In this document: piece by piece, positions 9,821 to 18,872 of the stretch
Layout of the letters: each line of letters begins with the position of its first letter
Position numbering within the stretch: position 1 is the stretch's first letter
From: Oligoflexales bacterium
Lineage (GTDB): Bacteria > Bdellovibrionota_B > Oligoflexia > Oligoflexales > Bog-1112
Reading direction: 5' to 3'
DNA: 37,579 nt
Assembly (NCBI GenBank): GCA_013215275.1
Contig: JABSRF010000009.1
Location: 1-37,579, forward strand
Program-made: the position numbers and the translations under genes
Notes under the pieces: model-generated
Seen by the model: only the letters and a program-made list of their open reading frames with translations
The model's database searches: none
Told to the model about the DNA's origin: nothing

Positions 9821-10924
9821 ATGAAGATGGAATCGGATCTTAATAGATTCCGTAAGATCGTTAGAGGGAAGATAAAGCAGGAACTAAAGAAATATATTGC
9901 TAGCGGGGATTTGATTGGCCGGCAGGGTAAAAAGGCAATTACAATACCCTTGCCTCGGATCGATATCCCCAAATTCTCATTTGGATCTTCCGAAAAATCG
10001 GGGGTTGGTCAAGGTGATGGGCAGGTTGGGGACGAAGTTGGCCAAGGGTCTCCTCAGCCTGGTCAAGGGGAAGCTGGTGAGGGAGAAGGCCAGCATTCTC
10101 TAGAAGTCGATGTCACCCTAGAAGATCTAGCTCAAATGTTAAGCGAAGAGCTAGAGCTACCAAATATCGAGAACAAGGGGCAAAAGAACGTTGAAGAAGA
10201 AGAAGTAAGATACAGCGGCATCCTGAAGCAGGGCCCCGATTCTCTTCATCATTTCAAGCGTACATACAAAGAGGCCCTAAAACGCTCGATTTCTTCAGGT
10301 GAGTACGACCCTGACGATCCTGTTGTCATCCCTATTAAAGATGACAAAAGGTATCGATCATTTACGGTGATTCAAAAGCCTGTAGCAAACGCATTGATCA
10401 TTTACATGATGGATGTTTCAGGTTCAATGGGAGATGAGCAAAAAGAAATCGTAAGGCTAACAAGCTTTTGGCTTGATACATGGCTTTCCAATCAATATAA
10501 GGGCTTAGAACGACGTTATATCATTCACGATGCCACAGCAAGAGAAGTGGATCACGACACCTTCTACCGAACTAAAGAGTCAGGTGGAACCCTCATTAGC
10601 TCAGCCTATAAGCTAGCCGTAAAACTTATTGAAGAGCAGTTTTCACCCAATGAGTGGAATATATACTTATTTCACTTTTCCGATGGTGACAATTGGTCGG
10701 GAAATGATACTGCTGAATGTATGAAGCTAATGGAGAAAAATTTGCTGCCTGTATCCAACCTTTTTTGCTACGGGCAAGTTGAGTCCCGCTATGGTTCTGG
10801 CCAATTCCTCCGAGATTTAACTAAACAATTTGGTGAGGCTCATGACCAAGTGACGGTTGCACAAATCAAAGACCGAGATGCAATCATGGCAGCTTTGAAG
10901 ACCTTTTTAGGAAAAGGTAAATAG
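9821..10924 (+). CDS. yeaH: YeaH/YhbH family protein with von Willebrand A domain (DUF444)
   Basis: This DUF444 protein is the standard partner of PrkA; its exact activity is unknown. The 367-residue sequence has a basic N-terminus, then a glycine/glutamine-rich linker (about 59-92), then a vWA-like domain. The metal-site motif DVSGSMG starts at residue 198, with a supporting SGGT and HFSDGD further on. The whole length matches the family. AAAGG lies nine bases before the ATG. A MIDAS-type vWA domain next to an AAA+ ATPase recalls the MoxR/CoxE pairing, which suggests a chaperone-like or remodelling complex with PrkA. That comparison is inference. Confidence 0.94.
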   Translation: MKMESDLNRFRKIVRGKIKQELKKYIASGDLIGRQGKKAITIPLPRIDIPKFSFGSSEKSGVGQGDGQVGDEVGQGSPQPGQGEAGEGEGQHSLEVDVTLEDLAQMLSEELELPNIENKGQKNVEEEEVRYSGILKQGPDSLHHFKRTYKEALKRSISSGEYDPDDPVVIPIKDDKRYRSFTVIQKPVANALIIYMMDVSGSMGDEQKEIVRLTSFWLDTWLSNQYKGLERRYIIHDATAREVDHDTFYRTKESGGTLISSAYKLAVKLIEEQFSPNEWNIYLFHFSDGDNWSGNDTAECMKLMEKNLLPVSNLFCYGQVESRYGSGQFLRDLTKQFGEAHDQVTVAQIKDRDAIMAALKTFLGKGK

Positions 10925-10925
10925 G

Positions 10926-12419
10926 ATGATAAACAACACAAACCTAAGCCCCCAACTCCAGGATATAGCAGATAGCCTTGCCGAAACGGCAAAGGATGCA
11001 GGGCTCGATTGCTTCACCACGATCTTCGAGATGGTTGACTACAAGCAGTTGAATGAAGTTGCAGCTTATGCAGGATTTCCTACTCGGTATCCTCATTGGC
11101 GTTGGGGTATGGAGTACGAACGACTATCAAAAACCTATACTTATGGCCTATCGGTTATTTACGAAATGGTCATCAACAATGACCCATGTTACGCGTACCT
11201 CCTTAGATCTAATAGTTTGGTTTTCCAAAAGACCGTGATCGCTCATGTCTATGGTCATTGCGATTTTTTTAAAAACAACTACTGGTTTAGCAAGACCAAT
11301 CGCAAGATGCTCGATAAAATGGCGAACCATGCCACCATAGTGCGCAAACTTATCGATGAGGTGGGCCACGATGAGGTTGAGAACTTTATCGATATTTGCC
11401 TGTCCTTGGAAAACCTCATCGATGTTCACTCACCATTCCAAGCAACTCACACTAAACTGAGTCAAGAAGAAAAAGAACGTTTAGGTAATAAGCCGGTTTC
11501 AAAAATTTCATCAAAGTCCTACATGGACACGTATGTTAATCCAGATGAGTATCTGGAAGCGCAACGAGAAAAAATCAAGGCAGATGCCCAAAAGCAAGCT
11601 AAGTTCCCAGAGCATCCTCGGCTGGATGTCTTAAAGTTCCTTATGGAGTTTGCTCCCATCAGCACTTGGCAAAGAAAGATCCTCAACATCATTCGTGATG
11701 AGGCTTATTACTTTGCGCCTCAAGGGCAAACGAAGGTTATCAACGAAGGCTGGGCTACCTACTGGCATAGCAAGATGATGACCAAATTGGCTCCACTTGA
11801 GGTGAGTGAGATCGTAGACTACTGTGATCACTATGCTGGAGTTGTGGCTAGTCACGGAGGGCAATTAAATCCTTACCGCTTAGGAGTAGAGCTTCTCCGT
11901 CATGTGGAGGACCGTTGGAACAAGGGGCGTTTTGGAATTGACTACCTTCATTGCGAGGACCCTAGGGATCGAGAGAACTGGGATACCCAGGCTGGACTGG
12001 GTTTAGAAAAAATATTCGAGGTGCGTAGGATTCACAACGACTTAACCTTTATCGATGAATTTCTTGATGAAGACTTTTGTCATAAAACCAAGATGTTTAT
12101 CTACGACTTTGACCCCCGAACTGGCAAGTATGTGATCGCTAGTAGGGACTTCAATCAGATTAAGCAACAGCTCCTCCAGCAATTGACTAACTTTGGGAAC
12201 CCCCGCATTCGTGTTGAAGATGGAAATTTTCGAAATCGTGGAGAGCTGCTTATGAAACATCTTCATGAGAATACGGACCTCAAGCATGAGTTCACACTTG
12301 AAACGTTGAAAAACCTTTACTCAATTTGGAAAAGACCCGTTCACCTTAAGACGGTCGTAGAAAACGTGAAAAGGCGCATATGCTTTGATGGTCATAATCA
12401 CTCGATCGAGAAAATATAG
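10926..12419 (+). CDS. spoVR: SpoVR family protein (YcgB-like)
   Basis: This protein belongs to the SpoVR/YcgB family, first named for a Bacillus spore-cortex gene but common in non-sporulating proteobacteria beside prkA and yeaH. The 497-residue sequence carries family hallmarks such as YPHWRWGMEYERL near the N-terminus, the HVYGHCDFFKNN segment with conserved histidines and cysteine, and NEGWATYWHSKMM. The His-rich motifs suggest a metal site, which is my reading and is not established. It starts one base after the yeaH stop, implying translational coupling. The biochemical role is unknown; association with PrkA/YeaH is supported by conserved gene order. Confidence 0.95.
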   Translation: MINNTNLSPQLQDIADSLAETAKDAGLDCFTTIFEMVDYKQLNEVAAYAGFPTRYPHWRWGMEYERLSKTYTYGLSVIYEMVINNDPCYAYLLRSNSLVFQKTVIAHVYGHCDFFKNNYWFSKTNRKMLDKMANHATIVRKLIDEVGHDEVENFIDICLSLENLIDVHSPFQATHTKLSQEEKERLGNKPVSKISSKSYMDTYVNPDEYLEAQREKIKADAQKQAKFPEHPRLDVLKFLMEFAPISTWQRKILNIIRDEAYYFAPQGQTKVINEGWATYWHSKMMTKLAPLEVSEIVDYCDHYAGVVASHGGQLNPYRLGVELLRHVEDRWNKGRFGIDYLHCEDPRDRENWDTQAGLGLEKIFEVRRIHNDLTFIDEFLDEDFCHKTKMFIYDFDPRTGKYVIASRDFNQIKQQLLQQLTNFGNPRIRVEDGNFRNRGELLMKHLHENTDLKHEFTLETLKNLYSIWKRPVHLKTVVENVKRRICFDGHNHSIEKI

Positions 12420-14121
12420 GCGGTATACTTGCTTTCATTGGCCTTATATTCTCCTCTTTAGCCTAATTTTTTTGACCTTTCCTCGAACTTTATTTGGGGT
12501 GGTGCGCTTAGGTGATAAGCTGCCGGTTTTGCAAAATATAGGCGTGGTTCCCCTAAGTCTCTCTTCCAGTTTTTCAGATGATGGTGACTTGAGTCGCAAG
12601 ACAGAGCACTTAAGAACCGCATTTTCTGAGTCTATTCGCAACTCCTTTCGGTTTCACATCCTACATGATGAGCTCATTGAGGAGTTATGGCAAAGCTATG
12701 CTGGAAGGAAGGAACTTATCGAGGAGTATGCTCTTTCCGCATTTGCTCACCTCAACATAACCCTAAATGATGACGTTTTGGTTTTTACAGTGAGGTTTTT
12801 GAGTCCCGAGCTAAAGCCTATGCTACAAGAGAGCGAGAAGTGGCTTAGAAAAGATTTTATTTTAGCAAATTATGAAGAAATCTCTCAGTGGGTGAGCAGT
12901 CTAGTTTATCGATTGATCAACAGAATCCCAATCGATGTGAGTATTACCTCAGTCCAAGGAAAATACTTAACCCTTTCAGGTGGCTTTAATCAGGGCTTAC
13001 AGGTTGGCGATGACCTGGATTTGATCAGAGTAAAAATTAAAGCCTTGCATCCAGCGCTGCATACCTGGAGGTCTTTTTCTACAAGAAGACTTGGGAAAGC
13101 GCGGATTGTCGAATCTAAAGAGAATGTTTCCATAGCAAAACTTGTCCACCTCGTTAGAGAAAATTCAGTAGAAATCGGGGATGGGGCCAAGTCCCAGGAT
13201 CTGTTGACACGCCTAAGGTTTGCACGCAAGGAGCAAAAACCCAGCCCTCGGCGCTCTGGAGAGAAGATTGTGATGCCTCCGATTTATAGTGAGGCAGAAG
13301 GCGATAAGGCATCCCCAGCTAAAGATCAATTAGAGATACCCTTACCCCCTGGCTTTTCTTCGCCAGCAGAATGGCTAGCATCTGATCAGCATGTGAAAAA
13401 AGATCCCCAAGGTCAGGTGGTCGATGGTAAAGACAAAGACTTAGACTATTACTTAACTACTTTTGCCGATGACCTTTCCGTTTACGTTGGCCAGTGGGGG
13501 TGGAGTTATAGTGGCCCAGGAAGCACTGGCTCAAAGCTCACCTGGTACCACATCATGAATACCGTTGGGGCAAGGATAACCCGCCGCATTATGCCCTACA
13601 TTAAGTACGGATTTGGTGGTGGTTTGGGCTTGGGTAAAACCCAGAAAAACCGTGGGGCCTATGTGGGCTATGATGGCCATGCTAGGCTTTATTGGGAAGA
13701 TGAGCACTATCTGCTTGATGGCTTAGTGCAAAAACTAATGGCTGGTGGCCATGCTGCATTTACTGGAATCGGGGTCAGCCATGAAGGCTTTGGTGGTTTT
13801 GATGCGATTTTTGGTGGTATCTTCCTAGGGCTTAAAGGTCAGTTTGCAATGGAGGAAAGTGGTTCCCCTTACGACTGGTTTTTGGAATTTAATTTAACCC
13901 CTTTGTCACTCGGCCGTGTTGGTTATGGAAATGAAACTCATCTTATTCGATCATCTCTTGGCTGGAAACTTATCTGGGGGGCTTATCAAAAGCATGGTGC
14001 CCGTCAGTTGGAATGGGGGGCAGGCTGGTCTTACGGAAAACATAGTTTCTTTGATGACTCTTCCAAGTTGACCAGTATGAGTCAGTATTCGCTTTACCTA
14101 TTAGGGCGTTGGAGGTTTTAG
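12388..14121 (+). CDS. Exported protein with N-terminal helical/FlgT-like region and C-terminal outer-membrane beta-barrel
   Basis: I do not recognise a named family. The track start at 12385 is a TTG; ATG 12388 follows directly and is preferred. Both overlap the end of spoVR by about 32 bases, with AAAGG near 12370. The protein (about 577 residues) opens with basic residues and a hydrophobic segment ending near TLFG, a signal peptide. Residues about 45-220 include TLSGGFNQGLQVGDDLDL, a motif like those in FlgT/TolB-type periplasmic modules. A low-complexity linker (about 270-345) follows. The last 230 residues are glycine- and aromatic-rich alternating strands ending in GRWRF, typical of a BAM-targeted barrel with a C-terminal Phe. 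It is probably part of the prkA-yeaH-spoVR transcript, which is not a usual partner. Confidence 0.85.
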   Translation: MVIITRSRKYRRYTCFHWPYILLFSLIFLTFPRTLFGVVRLGDKLPVLQNIGVVPLSLSSSFSDDGDLSRKTEHLRTAFSESIRNSFRFHILHDELIEELWQSYAGRKELIEEYALSAFAHLNITLNDDVLVFTVRFLSPELKPMLQESEKWLRKDFILANYEEISQWVSSLVYRLINRIPIDVSITSVQGKYLTLSGGFNQGLQVGDDLDLIRVKIKALHPALHTWRSFSTRRLGKARIVESKENVSIAKLVHLVRENSVEIGDGAKSQDLLTRLRFARKEQKPSPRRSGEKIVMPPIYSEAEGDKASPAKDQLEIPLPPGFSSPAEWLASDQHVKKDPQGQVVDGKDKDLDYYLTTFADDLSVYVGQWGWSYSGPGSTGSKLTWYHIMNTVGARITRRIMPYIKYGFGGGLGLGKTQKNRGAYVGYDGHARLYWEDEHYLLDGLVQKLMAGGHAAFTGIGVSHEGFGGFDAIFGGIFLGLKGQFAMEESGSPYDWFLEFNLTPLSLGRVGYGNETHLIRSSLGWKLIWGAYQKHGARQLEWGAGWSYGKHSFFDDSSKLTSMSQYSLYLLGRWRF

Positions 14122-14147
14122 CTCCAGCTCCATTACTATCGGGCTTT

Positions 14148-14177
14148 CATCTGCCTACGGAGAAAGATGGTTTTTTT
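14148..14177 (+). terminator. Probable intrinsic terminator after the prkA operon
   Basis: A CATCT/AGATG stem with one flanking wobble pair and a 12-base loop is followed by a run of seven T. It lies 27 bp after the barrel gene stop. The stem is short, so termination may be partial. Between here and lptC there is also a small GCAGC/GCTGC hairpin at 14292-14306, just before the lptC ribosome site. Confidence 0.5.
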
Positions 14178-14316
14178 GAAGGTATTAACCTAAGCTGCAA
14201 TCGATAAGAACATTATTCGTTCTTTAATTAGGTCCCGCGTTATCCGGCTAGAGTGGCCTGGAAATAAATGGGGCTTGAGTGTAAATTAAGTGCAGCAAGA
14301 GGCTGCGTAGGCGACA

Positions 14317-14901
14317 ATGGTAAAATCTTTAATTATCGTATTATTTTTATCGTGCTTTGGCTTCTCGATCTGGATTTTTTTAGAAAGAGATACCCGTTCC
14401 TTGAGAGAGAATATTGAAAAAGCTCCCTCGCACTTGAAGCCGCGAGTGATCATGGAGGACTTTCACTTAAGAAGGTATGAAAAGCATACCCAGTATCACT
14501 CTATGACAGCGGCCCATGGAGCTTTTCTTGCTCCCAATCAGGTTGAGCTTTCTGGCAGCGTAGAAGGCTGGAGGCTCAGCAATGGAAAGAAGCAGACAGT
14601 AAGAACGCACAAAGCTGTTGCATTTTTCAATTCTGATAGCCTAGCAGAACTCATGAAGCGGGCTGAGTTAGAGCGAACTAGGTTGACAGGTTTTGTTGAA
14701 ATTGATTACAGCGATCACCTACTGCAAACTGAAGAAGCAGAGTATACCGCTAGAGATGAAAAAATTGCAGGCACTCAGTTTGTCCGTGTTGACGGGCCTA
14801 ATCGCTGGTTTACTGGCAAGGAGGGCTTTCGGCTGTTTGTAAAAGAGGAAATATTAGATGTTTTTGGTAAAGTTCGGGGAATGCTTAAACCAGATGATTA
14901 A
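14317..14901 (+). CDS. lptC: LPS export ABC transporter periplasmic protein LptC
   Basis: LptC is the bitopic inner-membrane protein that passes LPS from LptB2FG to LptA. The 194-residue protein has one N-terminal membrane helix (about 4-23), then a periplasmic beta-jellyroll region. Segments such as AAHGAFLAPNQVELSGSVEG and YSDHLLQTEEAEYTARDEKI fit the LptC fold. Sequence identity in this family is low, so much of the assignment rests on the topology, the length and the lptA-lptB neighbours. An AGG ribosome site lies about six bases upstream. The gene overlaps lptA by eight bases. Confidence 0.92.
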   Translation: MVKSLIIVLFLSCFGFSIWIFLERDTRSLRENIEKAPSHLKPRVIMEDFHLRRYEKHTQYHSMTAAHGAFLAPNQVELSGSVEGWRLSNGKKQTVRTHKAVAFFNSDSLAELMKRAELERTRLTGFVEIDYSDHLLQTEEAEYTARDEKIAGTQFVRVDGPNRWFTGKEGFRLFVKEEILDVFGKVRGMLKPDD

Positions 14902-15652
14902 ATGCCTACAAATCCCTCTCTTGTTCGGAATCATTCTGCTGTCTCACCAGTCAGCCTATGCTGACCTAACTGATGACTTGGAGGATTTGGATCCCAAGAG
15001 CTCTAAGGAAAGTCCAGGAGGTGAGTCCAATGGTCCACCTACCTCTAAACCGGGCACAAGTAAAAAGAATCGGGCTCCACAGGCCCAGGAGCAAGGCACT
15101 ATCGAGCTTGAAAAAGGGCGAGAGCAAGCAGAAGATAACAAGGCTCCTCAGCCAGACCTTGAGGAGCCTAAAAAGCGTAAGAGGAAAGCAAAGCCCGGTG
15201 GAACACCGCAAACCCAAGGAGATGAAAAAAAACTTCCAGTCATTTTTGAAGGAGATCAACTCTCAGGCATTAAACGATTGGGCACGATTGAACTGCATCA
15301 AAACGTTAAAGTGAATCAGGGAGACTTCAACTTGGAGGCAGAAAATGCGAAGGTCTTTTTCGACACCAACAGCGACGAAGTGGATAAAGTGATTGCTAAA
15401 GGCTCAGTCAAGATGTCTAAGGTAGACCCTCAAACAGGTGAGTTAATCAGGGCCTACAGCCAGATTGCCGAATTTGATGCAATCAATCAGAAAGTAGAGT
15501 TAATTGATAAAGCTAAGCTTATTCGGGGAGAAGACGTCATAAGGGGGGAGGTCATTGTCTATGACCTGAAAACAGGAAGGTTAAAGGCCAGCAAAGTCAA
15601 AGGAGTGGTCAAACCCCAGGAGACTCAAGAAGCTGAACCCGAAAAAGATTAA
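14894..15652 (+). CDS. lptA: LPS transport periplasmic protein LptA with long charged linker
   Basis: LptA forms the periplasmic bridge that carries LPS to the outer-membrane LptDE complex. I place the start at ATG 14894, inside the last codons of lptC, because it gives a clean signal peptide (1-23, ending SAYA). The track start at 14858 would add 12 non-signal residues. The OstA/LptA domain spans about residues 114-245, with repeats such as GTIELHQNVKVNQGDFNLEA. Between signal and domain lies an unusual segment of about 90 residues rich in Pro, Lys, Glu and Gln, including KKRKRKAK. E. coli LptA (185 residues) has no such linker. Coupling to lptC and lptB supports the call. Confidence 0.92.
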   Translation: MIKCLQIPLLFGIILLSHQSAYADLTDDLEDLDPKSSKESPGGESNGPPTSKPGTSKKNRAPQAQEQGTIELEKGREQAEDNKAPQPDLEEPKKRKRKAKPGGTPQTQGDEKKLPVIFEGDQLSGIKRLGTIELHQNVKVNQGDFNLEAENAKVFFDTNSDEVDKVIAKGSVKMSKVDPQTGELIRAYSQIAEFDAINQKVELIDKAKLIRGEDVIRGEVIVYDLKTGRLKASKVKGVVKPQETQEAEPEKD

Positions 15653-15674
15653 AAAAGGTGAAAGAGGGTTAAAT

Positions 15675-16400
15675 TTGGTTCAGACATTACGTGCAGAAAA
15701 GATTTGCAAAGCTTTCAAAGGGAGGGAAGTTGTCAAATCAGTGTCCTTTAGTGTGAAAACGGGTGAGGTGGTTGGCCTTCTTGGCCCTAATGGAGCTGGG
15801 AAAACAACAAGTTTCTATATGGTGGTCGGCCTGCTTTTTCCTGGTTCTGGCGAAGTCTATTTGGAACAAAATCGCATCACTGGAATGCCCATGCACTTGC
15901 GTGCGAAGCAGGGTATTAGCTACCTACCGCAAAATATGTCTATCTTTAGAAAGCTCAGTGTCGAGGAGAACTTGCTTGCGATCATGGAGGTCACCAAGGT
16001 TCCCAGAAGCGACCGCAAGAAGTTGCTTAAAGACCTTTTAGACAAGTTTCAAATTGGGCATATCGCAAAATCTCTAGGAGCAGCGCTTTCTGGCGGAGAA
16101 CGCCGTAGAGTGGAGATTGCACGCTCACTGATTATTAAGCCTAAGTTTCTGCTGCTGGATGAACCTTTTGCAGGTGTTGATCCAGTTACGGTGCAAGAGA
16201 TACAGGGAATTATCGAGTCACTCAGACACGAAGGCTTAGGTGTTTTAATCACGGATCATAATGTACGGGAAACTTTAGGTAGTTGTGGAAGGGCTTATGT
16301 GTTGTCCGCTGGACAAATTATTGCTCATGGAAACCCAGATGAAATTGCAAAAAATCAGGTTGTCAGGGAGACCTACCTCGGTGAAAAGTTTAAGCTATAG
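15675..16400 (+). CDS. lptB: LPS export ABC transporter ATP-binding protein LptB
   Basis: LptB is the ATPase that powers LPS extraction from the inner membrane, working as a dimer with LptF and LptG. The 241-residue protein has every nucleotide-binding motif: Walker A GPNGAGKT (37-44), Q-loop in SYLPQNMSIF, signature LSGGE (138-142), Walker B FLLLDEP (158-164), the LptB-typical FAGVDP and the H-loop ITDHN. The start is TTG 15675 with GAGGG six bases upstream; no nearby ATG is available. lptF and lptG are not in the window, as is usual. The gene lies 22 bp after lptA. Confidence 0.97.
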   Translation: MVQTLRAEKICKAFKGREVVKSVSFSVKTGEVVGLLGPNGAGKTTSFYMVVGLLFPGSGEVYLEQNRITGMPMHLRAKQGISYLPQNMSIFRKLSVEENLLAIMEVTKVPRSDRKKLLKDLLDKFQIGHIAKSLGAALSGGERRRVEIARSLIIKPKFLLLDEPFAGVDPVTVQEIQGIIESLRHEGLGVLITDHNVRETLGSCGRAYVLSAGQIIAHGNPDEIAKNQVVRETYLGEKFKL

Positions 16401-16487
16401 TTTTAATAAATAATTCTAAAGCCTACTTTCGGTTCCTATTTCTTACCTGTATATTAAAGCTGTTCAGATCAACCATCGGAGAGATTT

Positions 16488-17945
16488 ATGGCTCTGGATT
16501 TACGGCAAAGCTTAAAACTATCTCAACAACTGCTGATGACTCCACAGTTGCAGCAGGCTATAAAACTTCTACAGTTGTCGAGGATTGAGCTAGAGCAATT
16601 TGTTTCTCAGCAGCTTGCAGAAAACCCTATTCTTGAAGAGGCTTCCGAAAGCCAAGACAATGCAGAAAAAGATTCCGTCGAGCGAACTTCTGATGACGTG
16701 ATGCAAGACCAGCTCAGCTCAGTATCGAGTATTGTTGATGATGTAGCAGAGGGTGAAAAAAAAGAAATTGATTGGGAGGCTTTGTCCCGGGTACAAGAAG
16801 CTTCGAGTCAGCCTGCATCTGCAAATAAAAAGAGCCATGATGATGAACATCCGAACTATGAGAATTTATCGAGCAATCGAAAAAGCTTGACTGAGCACCT
16901 CATGACTCAGATCGGAGAATCTGAGCTTGATCAGGATGAAAAAAATTTGGCAGCAATCCTCATAGGCAACCTCTCAGAAAAAGGTTACTTAGACCTTGAT
17001 TGGGATGAGTTCTGTAAAGAACAGGATATTGATGTGGATTATGCCGAGGGAGTTTTAGATACGCTACAAAGGCTTCACCCCCCAGGAATCGCAGCTCGCA
17101 GCTTACAAGAATGTCTGTTGATTCAAATCAGAGAGCATCATTTAAAAAACGGGGTTGTGGAGAAGGTTGTCAGTCAGCATATGAAAGAGCTAGAAATAAG
17201 AAACTATGCTGTGATTGCAAAATCTATGAAGATTAGCTTGGATGAGGTGGTCAAAAATGCTGCAACCATCGCAGAGCTTGACCCGATTCCTGCTAGAGAG
17301 TTTGGGGGGGACCCAACCTATCACGTTATCCCAGACGTTTATGTTTTCAAAATGTCTGGAAAGTGGGTGGTCAGCTTGAATGATGAGGGCTTACCAAATT
17401 TGAGGATTAATAGCTTTTACAAAGAGATTGCTCAAGATCGCGCAAATGGAAAAGACAAAGAGTATGTTCAAGAAAAGCTAAAATCTGCTCAGTGGTTGAT
17501 TAAGAGTATCCAACAAAGGCAAAAAACGATTTTTAAAGTGACTGAGTGTATTGTTGAGAAGCAAAAAGACTTCTTCGAAAAAGGGGTGCAGTTTTTAAAG
17601 CCGATGGTCTTACGAGATATTGCTGAAGACATAGGCATGCATGAGTCGACCATTAGCCGGGTAACCACTAGTAAATATGTGCATACTCCAAGAGGGATTT
17701 TCGAACTAAAATATTTTTTCAACAGTTCTGTGGCAAGAGCTGGCGGAGGCGATGTTGCCAGTGAGTCGGTAAAGGTGATGATTAAAGGAATTGTTGATAG
17801 TGAAAGCCCCCAGAAGCCTTACTCGGATCAAAAGATTGTTGCTATCTTAGAGGAGAAAGGGGTGAGGCTTGCTCGCCGCACAGTTGCAAAGTACAGAGAG
17901 CAGCTAGGAATCCTTCCTTCAAGCAAACGAAAAAAATATTTTTAG
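16488..17945 (+). CDS. rpoN: RNA polymerase sigma-54 factor RpoN
   Basis: RpoN directs RNA polymerase to -24/-12 promoters that need AAA+ activators. The 485-residue protein has the Gln/Leu-rich region I (LKLSQQLLMTPQLQQAIKLL), an acidic region II, the core-binding domain, the HTH segment (MVLRDIAEDIGMHESTISRV) and the RpoN box ARRTVAKYRE (462-471). A GGAGA ribosome site precedes the ATG. The 87-bp gap after lptB contains a TATATT that could be a -10 element with a poor -35 partner, so rpoN may have its own promoter besides readthrough. In flagellated relatives sigma-54 often drives flagellar genes, but I saw no clear -24/-12 site here. Confidence 0.98.
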   Translation: MALDLRQSLKLSQQLLMTPQLQQAIKLLQLSRIELEQFVSQQLAENPILEEASESQDNAEKDSVERTSDDVMQDQLSSVSSIVDDVAEGEKKEIDWEALSRVQEASSQPASANKKSHDDEHPNYENLSSNRKSLTEHLMTQIGESELDQDEKNLAAILIGNLSEKGYLDLDWDEFCKEQDIDVDYAEGVLDTLQRLHPPGIAARSLQECLLIQIREHHLKNGVVEKVVSQHMKELEIRNYAVIAKSMKISLDEVVKNAATIAELDPIPAREFGGDPTYHVIPDVYVFKMSGKWVVSLNDEGLPNLRINSFYKEIAQDRANGKDKEYVQEKLKSAQWLIKSIQQRQKTIFKVTECIVEKQKDFFEKGVQFLKPMVLRDIAEDIGMHESTISRVTTSKYVHTPRGIFELKYFFNSSVARAGGGDVASESVKVMIKGIVDSESPQKPYSDQKIVAILEEKGVRLARRTVAKYREQLGILPSSKRKKYF

Positions 17946-17955
17946 AGGTCGCAAG

Positions 17956-18852
17956 ATGAATGCAACTCATCAAGACAAACCCTTAATCATATTTGTAACA
18001 GGTATTTCTGGGGCTGGCTTGAAAACCGGGATCAATGCCTTGGAAGACTCAGGGGTCTATTGCATTGATAACCTACCTCTTGAGATGATTCAGCCGACCT
18101 TAGAGTTGATTGAGAAGGAGACGATTGTCTTAGAAGGTGGGGTTGCCTTTGGCATTCATGTGAGAACGGCAGAGGATATCCCCGCCTTCCTTCAGCTACA
18201 CTCACAGTTGTCTGCAAAATATCGCCTAGATATTCTTTTTCTTACTGCCGAGGATTCAGTGCTGGAATTACGTTACTCGGCAAATCGTCGTCGTCACTAC
18301 TTTTTGCAAGAGGGTAGAAGGCTCCAAGAGGCGTTTAACTTTGAAAAAAGTCTAAAGGCTTCTTTAGAAGAAAAAGCTGATATTGTCATAGACACCAGCC
18401 AGTTATCGCCCCATCAATTGACCCGGATGATCGAGCATCGCTACAAGGATGATGTGGTGCAGAGGAATCTGTATGTCATGTTAACTAGCTTTGGCTTTAA
18501 ATACGGCCAATGCCGGCCGGCAGATAGCTTGTTTGATGTGCGGTTTCTAAAAAACCCTTACTTTGTCCCTGACTTAAAAGATAAAACGGGGCTTACTCAA
18601 GAAGTGCAAGACTATGTATTGATGGATGAAAATGCTGAACACCTGCTCCAGAAGCTTATAGACTGGCACCGGTGGATTCTTCCTCAATACCTAAATGAAG
18701 GGAAGCATTACTTTCGGGTGGGAATAGGTTGTACCGGAGGACGTCATCGAAGTGTCAGTATTGTTGAAGAGCTGTATCGAGCATTGAATACTGAGCCAAT
18801 GGAGCATATCGTCGTCAGTAAAAACCACCGTGATATAAAAATCCAGGGATAA
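17956..18852 (+). CDS. rapZ: RapZ family protein (YvcJ) with degenerate Walker A
   Basis: RapZ in E. coli binds GlcN6P and guides RNase E to the small RNA GlmZ. The 298-residue protein aligns over its full length: ALEDSG.YCIDNLP near the N-terminus, VRFLKNP, and the C-terminal GIGCTGGRHRSV that forms part of the ligand/RNA domain. The usual GxSGSGKS loop reads GISGAGLKT (residues 16-24) in an ungapped alignment, so the invariant Lys is Leu and the next Ser is Lys. The codons (GGC TTG AAA ACC) are clear. ATP binding may therefore be lost or altered while the C-terminal domain stays intact. It follows rpoN by 10 bp; hpf and ptsN, often found between them, are absent. Confidence 0.92.
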   Translation: MNATHQDKPLIIFVTGISGAGLKTGINALEDSGVYCIDNLPLEMIQPTLELIEKETIVLEGGVAFGIHVRTAEDIPAFLQLHSQLSAKYRLDILFLTAEDSVLELRYSANRRRHYFLQEGRRLQEAFNFEKSLKASLEEKADIVIDTSQLSPHQLTRMIEHRYKDDVVQRNLYVMLTSFGFKYGQCRPADSLFDVRFLKNPYFVPDLKDKTGLTQEVQDYVLMDENAEHLLQKLIDWHRWILPQYLNEGKHYFRVGIGCTGGRHRSVSIVEELYRALNTEPMEHIVVSKNHRDIKIQG

Positions 18853-18872
18853 TACTAAGATTCAGAGAACAT

